Part shown: positions 1 through 7,533 of the stretch, piece by piece
Position numbering within the stretch: position 1 is the stretch's first letter
Layout of the letters: each line of letters begins with the position of its first letter
Assembly: GCF_000158095.2 (NCBI RefSeq)
Contig: NZ_CM011004.1
Location: 1-64,000, forward strand
Length of the DNA stretch: 64,000 nt
Origin: Roseibium alexandrii DFL-11
GTDB taxonomy: Bacteria; Pseudomonadota; Alphaproteobacteria; Rhizobiales; Stappiaceae
Direction of reading: 5' to 3'
Made by a program: the position numbers and the translations under genes
Notes under the pieces: generated by a model
Told to the model about the DNA's origin: nothing
Database searches by the model: none
The model's input: only the letters and a program-made list of their open reading frames with translations

Positions 1-283
1 GCTGGTGTACTTGTTCCATACGCGTGGGTGCATCCCACATGTTGGTGTAGGTGCTTGAATCGGAGCCACTATAAGGCGCGTCGCTCCAGGAATGCCCCTC
101 GTAAGCGCCGGTGTTGTAAACGGTATCCAGCACGTGGCGGCCGGCGGTCGCTGTCAGTCCTGCAGAAAGCGGTATGGTGCTCAGGCCGAGCGTCCCCCGG
201 TAGTCCATAATCAGATTGTAGAGCGTCAGCTCATCGCCATCGATGGTGTCTTCTGAGGTGTTCAAGTAATAATTCGTTGCCAT
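1..283 (-). CDS. CAP-domain (SCP/PR-1-like) secreted protein, N-terminal part
   Basis: Only the first 94 codons are inside the window; the gene runs off the left edge. I translated it by hand from the ATG at 283, which has a GGAG-type ribosome site just upstream. The protein starts MATNYYLNTSEDT and then shows LYNLIMDYRGTLGL, LSAGLTATAGRHVLD and GHSWSDAPY. This is the pattern of the CAP superfamily, where a conserved His helix (here RHVLD) is followed by a second conserved His (here HSW). There is no Sec signal peptide, which suits export by the type I system encoded divergently 440 bp away. In related bacteria such CAP domains are often followed by RTX or other repeats, but that part is not visible here. 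Confidence 0.6.
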   Translation of the reverse strand, partial: MATNYYLNTSEDTIDGDELTLYNLIMDYRGTLGLSTIPLSAGLTATAGRHVLDTVYNTGAYEGHSWSDAPYSGSDSSTYTNMWDAPTRMEQVHQ

Positions 284-320
284 GTGAGACTCCATTCCCC
301 GTAGATTGACAACTCCGGCG

Positions 321-338
321 CAGTCACAGCCCAGTCAC
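321..338 (+). promoter_or_regulatory. Tandem CAGTCAC pair, 11-bp period (operator candidate A)
   Basis: CAGTCAC occurs at 321-327 and again at 332-338 with a 4-bp spacer. Two 7-bp direct repeats at 11-bp spacing is the classic layout of OmpR/PhoB-type binding sites; the rhizobial Pho box is CTGTCAT-N4-CTGTCAT, which differs here at two positions per half. The site lies 38-55 bp upstream of the CAP-gene ATG. Confidence 0.4.
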
Positions 339-556
339 GCGAGCATTACAAACCCAAGCGCATTCCATGTCAAAAGGACTGTCAGCAAACTGCAAAGAGA
401 TTGCAAGCGTGGAATACCCCAAGCTGTAGGGTTTCCGATTGCGCGCATTAACCATTCTGTTAACCCTTTTCACATACTCAAGAGAGGGGCAACTTCCCGT
501 GTTTTGGTGCTTTTCAAACAGTGCCAGGGCAGCAGATGCGTTGATTGACCCGGCGA

Positions 557-574
557 CAGTCACTTTACAGTCAC
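557..574 (+). promoter_or_regulatory. Tandem CAGTCAC pair, 11-bp period (operator candidate B)
   Basis: A second identical pair, CAGTCAC at 557-563 and 568-574 with spacer TTTA, lies about 150 bp upstream of the secretion ABC transporter start. Orientation and spacing are the same as in candidate A, 236 bp away, so each divergent gene has one pair. Confidence 0.4.
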
Positions 575-725
575 AACCAATACTATTTCTTGAGACCACA
601 CGAAACACGCCGGTGCTTTCATTGCATTGCCACATTTATTCTTATAAGAACGTCGGCAAATTGATTTCGGCGATTTGGCGCCGAGTATGGTACGTTTCTA
701 CAGCGAAGCAAAATTAGGACACCAA

Positions 726-2477
726 ATGGTATCGAAGACACCGCTCCAGGCCGCTTACGGCAGATTTCGAGCCATTATTTTCACAACATTCCTTTTCAGC
801 TTTTGCATTAACATGCTGTTGTTCGCGTCGCCTATTTACATGTTGCAGATCTATGACCGGGTCTTGGGAAGCCGCAACGAAACAACCCTTCTGATGATCT
901 CCATCATCATCTTGTTCTTGTTGATCATTTACGGCCTTCTGGAGTTTATCCGCTCGCGCATGCTGGTGCGGGCAGGACAGCAGTTCGACGACGTCCTGTC
1001 AGAGTCGCTCTTCAGCCGTGCCGTCAAACTGCGCCTGTCCAATCCAAAAGCCGGCGCCGAATTCATTCTGGCTGACGGCGACAAGATCCGCGAGTTCTTG
1101 ACCGGCACCGGCATTCTCGCCTTCTTCGATGCCCCGTGGACTCCGGTCTTCATCGCGGTGTGCTTTATCTTCCACCCCTGGCTCGGGTATCTTGCACTTG
1201 GCGGCGCGCTCGTCATCTTTGCCCTGGCGATTGTGAATGAATTCGCGACCAGAAACCCTTTGAAGGAAGCCAACACAGCATCTCAAAGTGCCAACCAGTT
1301 TGCAGGTGCTGTTCTGCAGAACGCCGAAGTCATCCGCTCCATGGGCATGGAAAAGGCCCTTGGCGATCGCTGGCGCGACCGCCACGGTGCCGTTCTTGGT
1401 GCACAGGCCGATGCGAGCGACAAGGCCGGCGCAATCCTGACCTTCCAGAAGTTCTTCCGGATGACTATCCAGTCGGCCATCCTGGGTCTCGGCGGTTATC
1501 TCGCCATCAAGCAGGAAATCTCCCCCGGCATCATGATTGCCGCATCGATCATGATGGGCCGCGCGCTTCAGCCGGTTGAACAAGGCGTCCAGCAGTGGAA
1601 GACGTTTGTTGCCGCCCGCCAGGCCCATGCCCGCCTGAAAGGTTTGTTTGACACTGTGCCCGGCGATGAGCAGCGCACAGAGCTGCCGGACCCGAAAGGC
1701 GTCATCAATGCCGAAAACCTGTCTTCGGTTCTCCCGGGCACGCGAACCGCGTTTTTGAAGAACCTGAACTTCCAGATCAATCCCGGCGAGACGATTGCGG
1801 TCATCGGACCGTCCGGCTCCGGCAAATCAAGCCTGATCCGTCATCTCGTCGGCGTTTGGCCGGCAGCTGTCGGTACGGTTCGGATCGACGGCGCGGACAT
1901 TGCCCACTGGAACGCAGACCAGCTTGGCCAGCATCTCGGCTACCTGCCACAGGAAGTGCGTCTGTTTGCCGGAACGATTGCGGAAAACATCTCCCGCTTC
2001 ACCGGTGGCGAATCCGAGGAGGTCGTCAAGGCCGCTCAGCTTGCCGGTGTTCATGACATGATCCTGCGCCTGCCGGATGGCTATGAAACCCAGGTCGGGG
2101 ATAACGGCCAGCAGCTCTCCGGCGGTCAGCGCCAGCGCGTCGGTCTGGCCCGGGCGATGTTCGGCATGCCGCGCATCATGATTCTGGACGAGCCGAATTC
2201 GAACCTCGACAGCGATGGTGAGAACGCGCTTCTGGAAGCCATCAAAGCCATGAAAGAGCAGAAAATCACAGTTGTGCTCGTCACACATAAGACAAACCTG
2301 CTTGCCATATGTGATCGGGTTCTGGTGATGCGCGAAGGCCAGATGCAGGCCTTCACCACACCGCAAGAACTGTTCAAACCAGCCGCAGCAGGCAACGCAC
2401 CGGCTCCGCAACCAGCATCGGTGCCGGCCACCGTTCCAGTTGGCCAAGTCAAGGTTCCAGCCCAAAAGCCGGCATAA
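726..2477 (+). CDS. Type I secretion ABC transporter, permease/ATPase (PrtD/HlyB class)
   Basis: Inner-membrane exporter subunit that powers one-step secretion of RTX-type proteins to outside the cell. The 583-residue chain has an N-terminal membrane domain (residues ~20-290, beginning with a hydrophobic stretch around FCINMLLFASPIYMLQIYD) and a C-terminal ATPase. Walker A GPSGSGKSS is at ~361-369, the ABC signature LSGGQRQR at ~464, and Walker B IMILDEP at ~484, followed by the H-loop VTHK. The tail is rich in Pro and Ala. I chose the ATG at 726 because AGGA lies at the right distance; an open frame extends to 675. There is no peptidase C39 domain, so it is the PrtD/AprD type. The adaptor gene follows within 7 bp. 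No outer-membrane TolC gene is nearby. Confidence 0.93.
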   Translation: MVSKTPLQAAYGRFRAIIFTTFLFSFCINMLLFASPIYMLQIYDRVLGSRNETTLLMISIIILFLLIIYGLLEFIRSRMLVRAGQQFDDVLSESLFSRAVKLRLSNPKAGAEFILADGDKIREFLTGTGILAFFDAPWTPVFIAVCFIFHPWLGYLALGGALVIFALAIVNEFATRNPLKEANTASQSANQFAGAVLQNAEVIRSMGMEKALGDRWRDRHGAVLGAQADASDKAGAILTFQKFFRMTIQSAILGLGGYLAIKQEISPGIMIAASIMMGRALQPVEQGVQQWKTFVAARQAHARLKGLFDTVPGDEQRTELPDPKGVINAENLSSVLPGTRTAFLKNLNFQINPGETIAVIGPSGSGKSSLIRHLVGVWPAAVGTVRIDGADIAHWNADQLGQHLGYLPQEVRLFAGTIAENISRFTGGESEEVVKAAQLAGVHDMILRLPDGYETQVGDNGQQLSGGQRQRVGLARAMFGMPRIMILDEPNSNLDSDGENALLEAIKAMKEQKITVVLVTHKTNLLAICDRVLVMREGQMQAFTTPQELFKPAAAGNAPAPQPASVPATVPVGQVKVPAQKPA

Positions 2478-2483
2478 AGAGTG

Positions 2484-3788
2484 ATGACAATGAAACAAAA
2501 ACGGAAAGCCAGCGCCAATCCGAGGCCGTTCATCATTGCCGGCTACGCGACCATTCTACTGACCTTCGGCGTCGTTGGTGCCTGGGCCGCGATTGCCAAG
2601 CTCGACAAGGCCGTGATCGCTTCCGGCGAAGTTGAAGTCGAAGCGAACCGCCGCGAAGTCCAGCACCTGGAAGGCGGCATCGTCAAGAAAAAGGACGTCG
2701 CCGAAGGCCAAGTTGTCAAGGCAGGCGATGTCCTCATCGAACTGCGCGACGTCGAGGCACGCGCTGACCTTCAAGTGGTCACCATCCGCCTGCGGATTGG
2801 CGAAGCGGTGGAGGCCCGACTGAGGGCAGAGCGCAATTTGGAAGACCACATTGAGTTCAAGGAGTCCCTGCTCGCCGACAAAACACCGGAAGTCGTCGAC
2901 GCGGTCGCGGACCAGCAACGGATTTTTGACGACCGGACCTCCATCCTGAAATCCCAGCAGGATATCCTAACCAACCGTGTCGATCAGCTGAAACGCGAAA
3001 AACTTGGGCTTGGCGAACAGAAAGAGGCCTATGAGGCCCGGGCCAAAGTTCTGCTTGGGCGGCTTGACCGTCTAAGAGAGGGTTTGGAAAGCGGTTCGAT
3101 CCAGAAGAACCTCTTTGCCACCTATGAAGACGAATACATCGAGGTGAAAGCCTTCGTTGCCAGCATGGACACCGAGATTGCCAAGGTCGAAAAATCAATT
3201 GGCGAAACCGAGTTTCAGATGCTGCAAACGCGGCAGGAGTTCCGGGAGCGCGCCTCGACCGAATACAAGGAAATCTATGGCCAGATCCAGGAACTGCGCG
3301 AACAGAGCAAGGTTGCCCAGGACGTTCTGGACCGGACAAAGATCCGCGCGCCGATTGACGGTGTTGCTCAGAACATCAAGTTGAATGGTTTCGTGATCCA
3401 ACGCGGCCAGACGCTGCTTGAGATCGTTCCGGACACGGATGAAATGATCATCAACGCCCGCGTCCAGCCGCTGGACATCGACAGTGTGTCCGAAGGCTTG
3501 ACCGCGGAAGTGAAGTTCACCTCATTCCCGTCGCGGCTCATGCCAATCATCGAAGGTGAAGTGCTGACCGTCTCCAGAGGCACCATCACACCGGAAGATA
3601 CGCGGCAGACCCCATATTATCTCGCTCGGGTTCAGGTCAGCAAAGATGTGCTGCCCGAGGATGTACGCGGCCGTCTCAGCGCCGGGATGCCCGCCGATGT
3701 GCTGATCACCTCAGGTGAGCGTACGGTGGTCGATTACATGATCTCTCCGATCACGGACGCAATCTGGAAGAGCTTGCGCGAAGAATAA
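2484..3788 (+). CDS. HlyD-family periplasmic adaptor of type I secretion (PrtE/AprE class)
   Basis: Membrane-fusion protein that links the ABC exporter to an outer-membrane channel. It has a short cytoplasmic Lys/Arg-rich start, one membrane segment (about residues 17-38, FIIAGYATILLTFGVVGAWA), a split lipoyl/biotinyl-like region (EVQHLEGGIVKKKDVAEGQVVKAGD), a long alpha-helical hairpin rich in Glu, Arg and Lys (~100-290), and a C-terminal beta domain (IRAPIDGVAQNIKLNGFV onward). Length is typical for the family. The frame can begin at GTG 2481, ATG 2484 or ATG 2490; all are close together and the exact start is unsure. It is co-transcribed with the transporter and ends at a strong hairpin. 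Confidence 0.92.
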   Translation: MTMKQKRKASANPRPFIIAGYATILLTFGVVGAWAAIAKLDKAVIASGEVEVEANRREVQHLEGGIVKKKDVAEGQVVKAGDVLIELRDVEARADLQVVTIRLRIGEAVEARLRAERNLEDHIEFKESLLADKTPEVVDAVADQQRIFDDRTSILKSQQDILTNRVDQLKREKLGLGEQKEAYEARAKVLLGRLDRLREGLESGSIQKNLFATYEDEYIEVKAFVASMDTEIAKVEKSIGETEFQMLQTRQEFRERASTEYKEIYGQIQELREQSKVAQDVLDRTKIRAPIDGVAQNIKLNGFVIQRGQTLLEIVPDTDEMIINARVQPLDIDSVSEGLTAEVKFTSFPSRLMPIIEGEVLTVSRGTITPEDTRQTPYYLARVQVSKDVLPEDVRGRLSAGMPADVLITSGERTVVDYMISPITDAIWKSLREE

Positions 3789-3824
3789 GCAGCGCGGGTT
3801 GCTCTCACGATACTGAGAAGTTCA

Positions 3825-3849
3825 AAACGGCGGCCGATGGCCGCCGTTT
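3825..3849. terminator. Hairpin terminator shared by convergent genes
   Basis: A perfect 11-bp inverted repeat (AAACGGCGGCC, loop GAT, then its complement) lies between the ends of the HlyD gene (plus) and the metallopeptidase gene (minus). Read on the minus strand it ends in TTTT, so it suits that gene best, but it can serve both. Confidence 0.75.
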
Positions 3850-3870
3850 GTGTGTGTTGTCAGAGTTACC

Positions 3871-5874
3871 TTACTTCGTCATGGGTTTCATCAACGGGCT
3901 GGAAGCCACTGGCCAGATACCTCTTTGAGGGGCTTTGCCGCCGCCCAAAACCACATAGCTCTGACGTCCATAATGCCGGAGAGACCGGCGCGCGGACCGC
4001 AAGGCCTCCGCACCGTCCGCTGCAATGAACAGAACCGGTAACCTTGCCGGAGTTTGGGCCGCCCAGGCCGTCAATGCACCTGCTTCCAGTTTCTCTGGAA
4101 CCGGAGAGATTGCATTGTCTTTCGCAAATTCCGCCAGCTCTGCAGGTTCCCCCACAACAATCAACGGAAGTGAACCCAGCTGTGTGAGATTGGGTGCTTC
4201 CGCAACGATTTCCGCAGTTGATCCACGGTCCATCAGGCTGTTTGCAAGACCCAACGCCTGTTCGGATAAACTGTCATCATCGTGCAGGCTGAGCATGGCC
4301 ACATCTGGCGCGAGCGTGATGTCGCGCATGATCGGCATTGTCTCACCGGTGAGCAATCGGCGGAACAAGTCATAGTCCGGATCGATGTGGACGCTTTTGA
4401 CCGGCTCTCCGGTCCGAAATTCAAAAACAGCTTCCGGTCCATCAAGCCGTCTCAGAAACCGCTCTGTTCCAGATCCTTTTTCCAGGTCCATAAGCACCAA
4501 AAGTGAATAGGCCGGAGGGCTTTGGCGGACGGTCACTGTTGTCAGGAAGTCGTCGCCCGTTTGCTCCGTTTGAACATCGCCAAGTGTCAGCTCGGGCGCA
4601 CCAACGCGGTCCAGCCACTGATCGAAGAAGGCGCTCAAATCCCGATCCGCGACAACTTCAAAAACACGGCGTATATCCGACCAGCTGGCCGTTTCAAATG
4701 TGTAATCAGACCAGAATTTCCGCAGCCCTTTTGCAAAGCTCTTTTGACCGATTTCCATTTCCAGCATGTGAAACAGAAAAGCGGCCTTGTTATATCCGAT
4801 GATCTGCGCGGCCTGGTGCTCTTTGCCGATGAAATCCCGGACGCGCGCATCCCGGCTTTCCGGCAAGGCCGCATAATCGCGGAGCCATCGCAGCCGCATG
4901 GTTTTGGCAGCCTCAGAACCTTGGTCCTTCGCCAGCCCATAGTCCGCCATGAAGGTGGTCAGGCCTTCCGACCAGTTGCCGCTTGGATAGTCTACATAGA
5001 CCCCGTTGCCCCACCAATTGTGCAGGACTTCGTGGGCAAGCGACCGGCCTTTCATGAAGGGCAGGGGCACGATCATCTCGCCGATATAGGTCAGATTGAC
5101 AAAGGCCAAACCAACCGGTAGCGGCGAGGAAACAATATGAAAGTCTTCATAGGGGTAAGGCCCGATCTCTGCGCTAAAGCGGGTGAGATAGCGCCCGGCA
5201 GCGTCCAGATAGTCACCGGAAAACCCCGCGAGGTCCGCTGGGAAGTAGGTCCGCACCCGGATGCCGCCGACGTCCCGCTCACTTATTTCATAGGGGCCTG
5301 CAAACAGGGACGGAGCCTCAAAGGCTTTTTCAGACGCAAAGACCGCAGTGTAGCTTTCAGCTGTTTCAGTTTCTTGCAAGATCTTGCCGGGCGAGACGGC
5401 CTTGGTCCCCGCCGGCGCCGAGACGCTCAAGCGGTAGGAAAAAGGTGCAGACCCGCTGAAGGGAAACCAGCTGCTGTAACCAGAAAGGAATGTGCCTTCC
5501 GCGCCTGAGACCGCCGATCCTGCCCCGTTTCGCCGGCCGCCAGAGGCCAGAGCCGGGATTGTTCCGCGCGCGCTAATGACGACGTCGTGTGGTCCAGCAC
5601 CGGAGAGTGGAACGATGAAACCTCTTTGCTGCGGGGTGAAAGCGTGCGCGCGCCCCCCAACGGCGACGTTTTCGATAGTCAGCCAGTCGGCGCGGCGGAG
5701 CGCAAGTGGTCCGCCTTCAACCCCAGTGATCGTAACCTCAACGCTCAAAGCGCCGGTCTCTGGATCAAGATCAGCGGTGATGTCGTAATGCGGCAGGTTC
5801 GCCTGGTCTTGTCCTATGACTGTGCCGGTCAGACACAGGAAAACAGCAAGCGCGATTTGAAGGGCGCGAATCAC
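3871..5874 (-). CDS. M1-family zinc metallopeptidase, exported
   Basis: A 667-residue protein with a Sec signal peptide (MIRALQIALAVFLCLTGTVIG) so it should act in the periplasm or on the envelope. The zinc site is clear: HEVLHNWWGN near residue 281 and NWSEGLTTF about 20 residues later, giving the HEXXH plus distal Glu of gluzincin aminopeptidases (M1). The usual GAMEN exopeptidase motif is not seen; the equivalent region reads LAFVNLTYIGE, so classic aminopeptidase activity is uncertain. The C-terminal ~180 residues are a separate domain without a family I can name. The gene starts at GTG 5874 and overlaps the upstream ChaN-PDZ gene by 4 bp (GTGA), so the two are translationally coupled. 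Confidence 0.85.
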   Translation of the reverse strand: MIRALQIALAVFLCLTGTVIGQDQANLPHYDITADLDPETGALSVEVTITGVEGGPLALRRADWLTIENVAVGGRAHAFTPQQRGFIVPLSGAGPHDVVISARGTIPALASGGRRNGAGSAVSGAEGTFLSGYSSWFPFSGSAPFSYRLSVSAPAGTKAVSPGKILQETETAESYTAVFASEKAFEAPSLFAGPYEISERDVGGIRVRTYFPADLAGFSGDYLDAAGRYLTRFSAEIGPYPYEDFHIVSSPLPVGLAFVNLTYIGEMIVPLPFMKGRSLAHEVLHNWWGNGVYVDYPSGNWSEGLTTFMADYGLAKDQGSEAAKTMRLRWLRDYAALPESRDARVRDFIGKEHQAAQIIGYNKAAFLFHMLEMEIGQKSFAKGLRKFWSDYTFETASWSDIRRVFEVVADRDLSAFFDQWLDRVGAPELTLGDVQTEQTGDDFLTTVTVRQSPPAYSLLVLMDLEKGSGTERFLRRLDGPEAVFEFRTGEPVKSVHIDPDYDLFRRLLTGETMPIMRDITLAPDVAMLSLHDDDSLSEQALGLANSLMDRGSTAEIVAEAPNLTQLGSLPLIVVGEPAELAEFAKDNAISPVPEKLEAGALTAWAAQTPARLPVLFIAADGAEALRSARRSLRHYGRQSYVVLGGGKAPQRGIWPVASSPLMKPMTK

Positions 5875-7163
5875 TGAACGCTGTCCCGATCGGAGGGAAA
5901 CTTCGCAATCAGCGTCAGGCGTTCGCCGTTCCGGTCCACATCAAGCGGCAACCATGTGCCCGGTGCCTGGCGCTGAATGATTTCCACCAGATCAGACGGG
6001 GTGGTCAGCTCTGCTCCGGCGGCACTCAAGACGATGTCACCTGCGGTCAGGTCCGCGGCCTCCGCGATGCTGCCGGTGACCACTTCGCTCAGCAACAGCC
6101 CGCCGTCAGGCCCCGGTTGGATGGCCACGCCCAGGCGCGGACGGTTCGGAACGGGCGCATTTTTTCCCCGGTCCTCGACCAGGAAAACCGCATCAGCGAC
6201 GTCTGGCTCCAGACCGGCGCAAGCCCGCTCGCGATCGACCGTCACGAGTGAGGTTACGGCCGAAATCCCAAGATCCTCGAGCTGATGCGGGATGCCAAAG
6301 CCGCGCTCCACATGCCCGCGCCCGGCAATCCCGACGACAACGGCGTCCGGGTTCGCTTCGGCAGACTGCGCCAAGGCCTCGGCCATGGCGCGATCCCAGG
6401 TCAGTTGTGCGTCGACAAAGTTCTGAAAGCCATCCGTTTCAAGGACATCCTCGACAGTCTGAACGTCTTTAGACGCGTCCCGGCGATGAGCTGTCGCGGC
6501 GAGATAAACGGAGGCAAGGCTCTCCGAATATGCCGGAAGCGCCGCTGCCGGGGTGGTGATCCCCTCGCGTGCATCCTCAGGCACTGCATCCCAACCATTC
6601 CGGCCAACGCGGGAGATCAAGCCGCGGTCAACATTCAGCGCGATCATCGGAATGCGGTTCTGCCGCGCGAAGTCAAACAGCGGCATATAAAGATCCGCAT
6701 CATAGGCCCAGACCTCCGCCCACTTTGTCTGGCGCAAAAAGTCGTCTTCGGACAGCTTCCCGGCAGACCAGTCATCAAGTACCGGCTGCACGCTGCGCGG
6801 AAAGGCCTCGAACCCAATAACGAGCTCCGGCGTGAGCGCATAAAGCCCGGCCAGGGTCTGCAGCTGCCAGAGGTGATCCTCTTTGGAGGTGTGCGTTTCC
6901 CCGAGCAACAAGACCTGCGATCGGGCAGCACCCGCCAGCACATCCCGGTTCGTCAGGCGGTTTTGTGTCTCCGGGTCGATCCACCGGCCCACATCCCGGC
7001 AAAGCTCCGATTCAAGCGCTGTGCCGGTTGTTTGCGGCTCAGCATCAGCGCGCGCACCCGGATTGTCCACCAGACCCATCAGCGCCATGAGGCCAAACCC
7101 GGCAACCGCGGCCAAAAACATGGCTTTGTTAGCCCGTTTCATTGGCTTCTTGAGGCGAACCAT
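5871..7163 (-). CDS. ChaN-like (DUF399) protein with C-terminal PDZ domain
   Basis: Exported protein of about 430 residues. After a membrane-like leader (KAMFLAAVAGFGLMALMGLV) comes a ChaN-type domain, recognised by LLLGETHTSKEDH near residue 85, LVIGFEAFPRSVQPVLD and GIAGRGHVERGFGIPHQL. ChaN domains are linked with haem/iron binding and belong to the Tiki/EreA fold group. Residues ~320-420 form a PDZ domain (LGVAIQPGPDGGLLLSEVVTG, GDIVLSAAGAEL). I chose the ATG at 7163 because GGAGG stands just before it; the open frame reaches 7718 but the extra part looks non-coding. Its stop overlaps the start of the M1 peptidase, so the PDZ domain may present substrates to, or hold, that protease. That link is inference. 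Confidence 0.8.
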   Translation of the reverse strand: MVRLKKPMKRANKAMFLAAVAGFGLMALMGLVDNPGARADAEPQTTGTALESELCRDVGRWIDPETQNRLTNRDVLAGAARSQVLLLGETHTSKEDHLWQLQTLAGLYALTPELVIGFEAFPRSVQPVLDDWSAGKLSEDDFLRQTKWAEVWAYDADLYMPLFDFARQNRIPMIALNVDRGLISRVGRNGWDAVPEDAREGITTPAAALPAYSESLASVYLAATAHRRDASKDVQTVEDVLETDGFQNFVDAQLTWDRAMAEALAQSAEANPDAVVVGIAGRGHVERGFGIPHQLEDLGISAVTSLVTVDRERACAGLEPDVADAVFLVEDRGKNAPVPNRPRLGVAIQPGPDGGLLLSEVVTGSIAEAADLTAGDIVLSAAGAELTTPSDLVEIIQRQAPGTWLPLDVDRNGERLTLIAKFPSDRDSVQ

Positions 7164-7304
7164 CACCTGTCCTCCGGGGCCGATTTTTGCTTTGACATCT
7201 GCACGGAGAAGCCGGCCCTGCTGCCTTTGACATGCAGCGCTGCGAACTCGTGCTTGTTCGTACTCTAGAGTGAACCTTACGTTTGTGGCCGAAGTCCGGA
7301 TCTT

Positions 7305-7407
7305 AGAGCGTGTCGCGGTTAGTTGAATTGAGGATGCTTCAGGTATCGCGTATGAGGCAAAGCCGAGTGGCAGCGAAACCTGAATCCGTTTACATGCGAC
7401 TTGCTCT
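7305..7407. repeat. Nested inverted-repeat intergenic element (RIME-like)
   Basis: The element is bounded by imperfect 12-bp inverted ends, AGAGCGTGTCGC at 7305-7316 and GCGACTTGCTCT at 7396-7407 (10 of 12 pair). Inside, TTCAGGT at 7338-7344 pairs with ACCTGAA at 7378-7384. This nested ~100-bp palindrome in a non-coding gap resembles the small mosaic intergenic elements of rhizobia. It fills most of the 370-bp gap between 7163 and 7534, which otherwise holds only a terminator. Confidence 0.5.
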
Positions 7408-7472
7408 AGTCTAGCCGGACCGTGCGATCCCGACAGGGCTTCTAATGAATTCAAGATCTTTTTTTCAGGAAC

Positions 7473-7499
7473 AAAAACGGCGGCCGGAGCCGCCGTTTT
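7473..7499 (-). terminator. Rho-independent terminator of the serralysin gene
   Basis: On the minus strand, GAAAACGGCGGC, loop TCCG, GCCGCCGTTTTTG forms an 11-bp stem followed by T residues. It lies 35 bp after the stop of the metalloprotease gene. Confidence 0.8.
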
Positions 7500-7533
7500 C
7501 AAACCAATGTGACAGGTCTGGCGCAGAGGGCGC

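Larger units (their letters stand above)
284..725. other. Divergent intergenic region between CAP gene and T1SS genes
   Basis: No convincing gene is seen in these 442 bases. Short open frames on both strands lack ribosome sites and family resemblance. The region must hold the promoters of the CAP gene (minus) and the secretion operon (plus). It carries two pairs of tandem CAGTCAC heptamers, listed separately. Confidence 0.6.
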
